Shown here piece by piece: positions 5,389 to 7,375 of a stretch of DNA of 7,375 nt. Source of the stretch: Nanobdellota archaeon (GTDB lineage Archaea > Aenigmatarchaeota > Aenigmatarchaeia > QMZP01); contig JAHIRU010000051.1 of NCBI GenBank assembly GCA_018818465.1, positions 1 through 7,375 of the forward strand, given 5' to 3'. How positions within the stretch are numbered: the first letter of the stretch is position 1; every line of letters begins with the position of its first letter. Below the pieces are notes generated by a model. That model had not been told where the DNA came from and did no database searches. It worked only from the letters and a program-made list of their open reading frames with translations. The translations under genes and the position numbers were made by a program.

Positions 5389-5393
5389 TTTCC

Positions 5394-7375
5394 ATGAAAC
5401 CAACACATATTTTTATCGCTATTATAGCGATACTTATTCTAGGATGCTCAGGGAACCCCACTGTTCCCTATAAAGAGCTGCTTCCACAAACTTTCAACAC
5501 CATCAGTACAAATGTTGGTGTTTTTGGAGCTTACGAGCTCTGCATTGAAACAGAAAGCATGACTGCTAATCTGATTCAAAAACGAACATCAGCGATAGGC
5601 GAAAGCTATATAGTCAGCGGCATGCCTTATTTTACAATGAGTCCGTGCCCGAATTGTTTTAATCTCAGGTCAATCAGCCTGACAATTGAAGGCAATTTGC
5701 AATTAGAATTCCATCTCAAGCATCCATTCGAAAAAGGCGATTCCGGCAAAGATCCCTCAGCCACAAACCGCTTGGACTTGGATATATTTGATCTAACGCT
5801 GGTTGTAGTTCCTAAAAACAGAACACCAGACACATATTCACTTACTGGCGTTTCTGTTTACTCAGGAATCTTGGCTAGTGGTGCTGGATACATATGTGAG
5901 CTTGGGAACCTATTCACTGATAACTCTGCGCTCCCATACGCCCTAGTTGTTGATGACAGCGTCGGTGGAATATCTACATGGAACAGGTTTGCAATGGGAG
6001 ACAGCACTGATTTTGGTGCTGAATTTGTTCTTTCGTCGAACCCAATGAGGTTCGAATTGTATCTTACATTCGGCTATGGCTTCAGCGCAAAGAGACCGCA
6101 ACGGCTCATCCCCACGTACTACAATCCTGAGTTTAACCGCAAGGCTGCATGGAAAGTTGAAGTCACTCCGCCAGAGGGCGAAGACCCTCCTGCATTTGGC
6201 AACACATGGGACGACAAGAACAATGACAACCCATTCGATGTAAGTATTAAGGTTTATGATTGGCAGATCGGCGCAAATGTCAATCCAACACTCGCAAGCC
6301 CAACTGATGTTTATGCCTCATCAGAAGTTTCAATGGTTTCTGTTGAGATTCCTGGCATGAATAATACACTACCGTCTACCGTTTCTCCAGACAGCGGAAC
6401 CGGTATGCCAACTAACCCGTTAGTTTTTAATGTCCCTGTCGCGAATGAAAACCTACTTCCGGTTGGAGTATATACAGGACTTGTAAAGGTAGCTGACGAA
6501 CGGAATGTGGGATTAATCCCGCCATCAGGTGATCGCGATTACCTGATTGACACTCCTGATGGTATAGTACTCGATAATTACGCGATACCTGAATACGCAA
6601 CCTACCAGACTTTCACCGCCACAGTCGTGCCCGGATGCGGACCAGTTACAGGGCAAATCTTATCTCCGTCCTGCCCTGTCACAGGTATTTTAAATAGTGA
6701 TACAATCGATTTTACTGTCACAGCATCAAGCGCCAATGGTGGTAATCCTATTGTTCAATATCAAGCTGATTATGATTTTGACGGTACCTTCATCGCCGAT
6801 GACTTTAATACGGATGGTATATTCACTAATGGCGGTCCTTTCACTGTCCAGAATCCATGCAATGATAACATACCACAAACATTCATAGTTGCGTTTCGCG
6901 CAACTGACAGTTGCGAACCACCGAATCAAACAATATTCGCAACATGCGATGTAACAGTAGACACATGTTGTGGACCGATTACTGGTAGCATTATTTCACC
7001 GCCTTGTCCGGTTATTGATTTAATCAATGGAAAAACAGTTGACTTCACTGTAAGCGCATCAAGCGCCAATGGTGGTAATCCTATTGTTCTTTACCAGGCT
7101 GATTATGATTATAATGGTACCACTTTCAATGCAGATGATTCCAACGCAACCGGCATCTTCTTAGACGGAGGTCCTTTCACTGTTCCGAACCCTTGCGAGA
7201 ACAACATTCCTGAAACATTCACAGTAGCATTCCGTGCAACAGACAGCTGCAACCCGCCAAACATCACAATATTCGCAACATGCGATGTAACGGTTAATAA
7301 TTGTTGCACAGATCAAGAATTGTTCTATGATTTTGCTGGTTGCACTGTTGATCCTTATAACTGTCAAGGTTGGAG
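5394..7375 (+). CDS. large secreted lipoprotein with Cys-rich PKD-like repeats (3' truncated)
   Basis: The frame is open from ATG 5394 to the window edge (660 complete codons), so the gene continues beyond. The N-terminus is a lipoprotein signal: MKPTH, a hydrophobic core at 6-17, and lipobox ILGC with Cys18. Ser19 at +2 would send it to the outer membrane in a Gram-negative cell. Residues about 25-410 look like beta-rich secreted domains, with a CPNC at 85-88 and an HPFEKG segment near 110-115. Two adjacent repeats follow (415-525 and 526-637), each with a central YQADYD segment that recalls a PKD fold and six conserved cysteines. After Cys638 a different segment begins (LFYDFAGCTVDPYN), possibly a carbohydrate-binding jelly-roll domain. 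The protein is rich in Thr, Asn, Pro and Gly, as surface proteins often are. Base composition is richer in GC than the left genes. A cell-surface adhesion or binding role is inferred; I know no specific family. Confidence 0.9.
   Translation, partial: MKPTHIFIAIIAILILGCSGNPTVPYKELLPQTFNTISTNVGVFGAYELCIETESMTANLIQKRTSAIGESYIVSGMPYFTMSPCPNCFNLRSISLTIEGNLQLEFHLKHPFEKGDSGKDPSATNRLDLDIFDLTLVVVPKNRTPDTYSLTGVSVYSGILASGAGYICELGNLFTDNSALPYALVVDDSVGGISTWNRFAMGDSTDFGAEFVLSSNPMRFELYLTFGYGFSAKRPQRLIPTYYNPEFNRKAAWKVEVTPPEGEDPPAFGNTWDDKNNDNPFDVSIKVYDWQIGANVNPTLASPTDVYASSEVSMVSVEIPGMNNTLPSTVSPDSGTGMPTNPLVFNVPVANENLLPVGVYTGLVKVADERNVGLIPPSGDRDYLIDTPDGIVLDNYAIPEYATYQTFTATVVPGCGPVTGQILSPSCPVTGILNSDTIDFTVTASSANGGNPIVQYQADYDFDGTFIADDFNTDGIFTNGGPFTVQNPCNDNIPQTFIVAFRATDSCEPPNQTIFATCDVTVDTCCGPITGSIISPPCPVIDLINGKTVDFTVSASSANGGNPIVLYQADYDYNGTTFNADDSNATGIFLDGGPFTVPNPCENNIPETFTVAFRATDSCNPPNITIFATCDVTVNNCCTDQELFYDFAGCTVDPYNCQGW
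6636..7304 (+). repeat. two tandem in-gene repeats of 333 and 336 bases
   Basis: The units are 6636-6968 and 6969-7304, encoding 111 and 112 residues. They share a 33-base identical block (6723-6755 and 7056-7088) and long protein stretches such as ASSANGGNPIV and FRATDSC. The six cysteines sit at offsets 0, 12, 74, 92, 103 and 110 in the first unit. In the second unit the last four are shifted by one residue. Identity is high in the core and lower at the start of each unit, as expected for an internal duplication that has diverged. Further copies may lie beyond the window. Confidence 0.9.

Noticed and set aside
6697..7367. Short frames on both strands inside the lipoprotein repeats
   Set aside because: They overlap the continuous lipoprotein frame, whose repeated protein pattern shows it is the coding frame. 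Their recurrence just reflects the DNA repeat.
1..7375. CRISPR array, insertion sequence or prophage
   Set aside because: No regularly spaced short repeats, transposase or phage structural genes are present. The only mobile-type gene is the homing endonuclease.

Overview
The left two thirds of the window (1 to about 5175) look archaeal. They carry an archaeal/eukaryotic-type tryptophanyl-tRNA synthetase, an archaeal/eukaryotic-type tyrosyl-tRNA synthetase, a LAGLIDADG homing endonuclease of the kind common in archaea, GGTGA-type ribosome binding sites and one BRE/TATA-like promoter. The low-GC coding and compact layout would fit a DPANN-like archaeon, but no marker here fixes the lineage. The right third (about 5299 to 7375) looks bacterial: a lipoprotein signal peptide with an ILGC lipobox, a TATAAT box, a GGAGG ribosome binding site, and a visibly GC-richer, Cys-rich secreted repeat protein. 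The window is therefore either an archaeal contig with an acquired surface gene or an assembly joining two organisms. The intergenic stretch 5176-5393 is the place to look for a junction.

Layout. 1-150 is the C-terminal end of a membrane protein. 151-652 has no protein gene but is dense in RNA-like structure: a candidate structured RNA at 161-405 closed by a 7-bp end helix, a two-tier hairpin at 449-491, and competing GC-rich pairings at 515-602. The homing endonuclease gene (653-1375) follows on the same strand. Four genes then run leftward as one apparent operon, in transcription order pyrB (aspartate carbamoyltransferase), tyrS, trpS and a small four-helix membrane protein. Their gaps are about 30, 1 and 15 bases. 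Its likely promoter lies at 5159-5175. A divergent gene starts at 5394 and runs off the right end: a lipoprotein of at least 660 residues with two adjacent repeats of about 111 residues, each holding six conserved cysteines.

Function. The operon pairs the second step of pyrimidine synthesis with charging of two aromatic-amino-acid tRNAs. No pyrI follows pyrB, so the enzyme would be unregulated by the classical subunit unless pyrI lies elsewhere. The most notable points are the unidentified structured RNA beside a homing endonuclease gene, paired changes at two linked active-site positions in PyrB, a TyrRS that reads like the eukaryotic cytosolic enzyme, the bacterial-looking right end, and the six-cysteine surface repeats.
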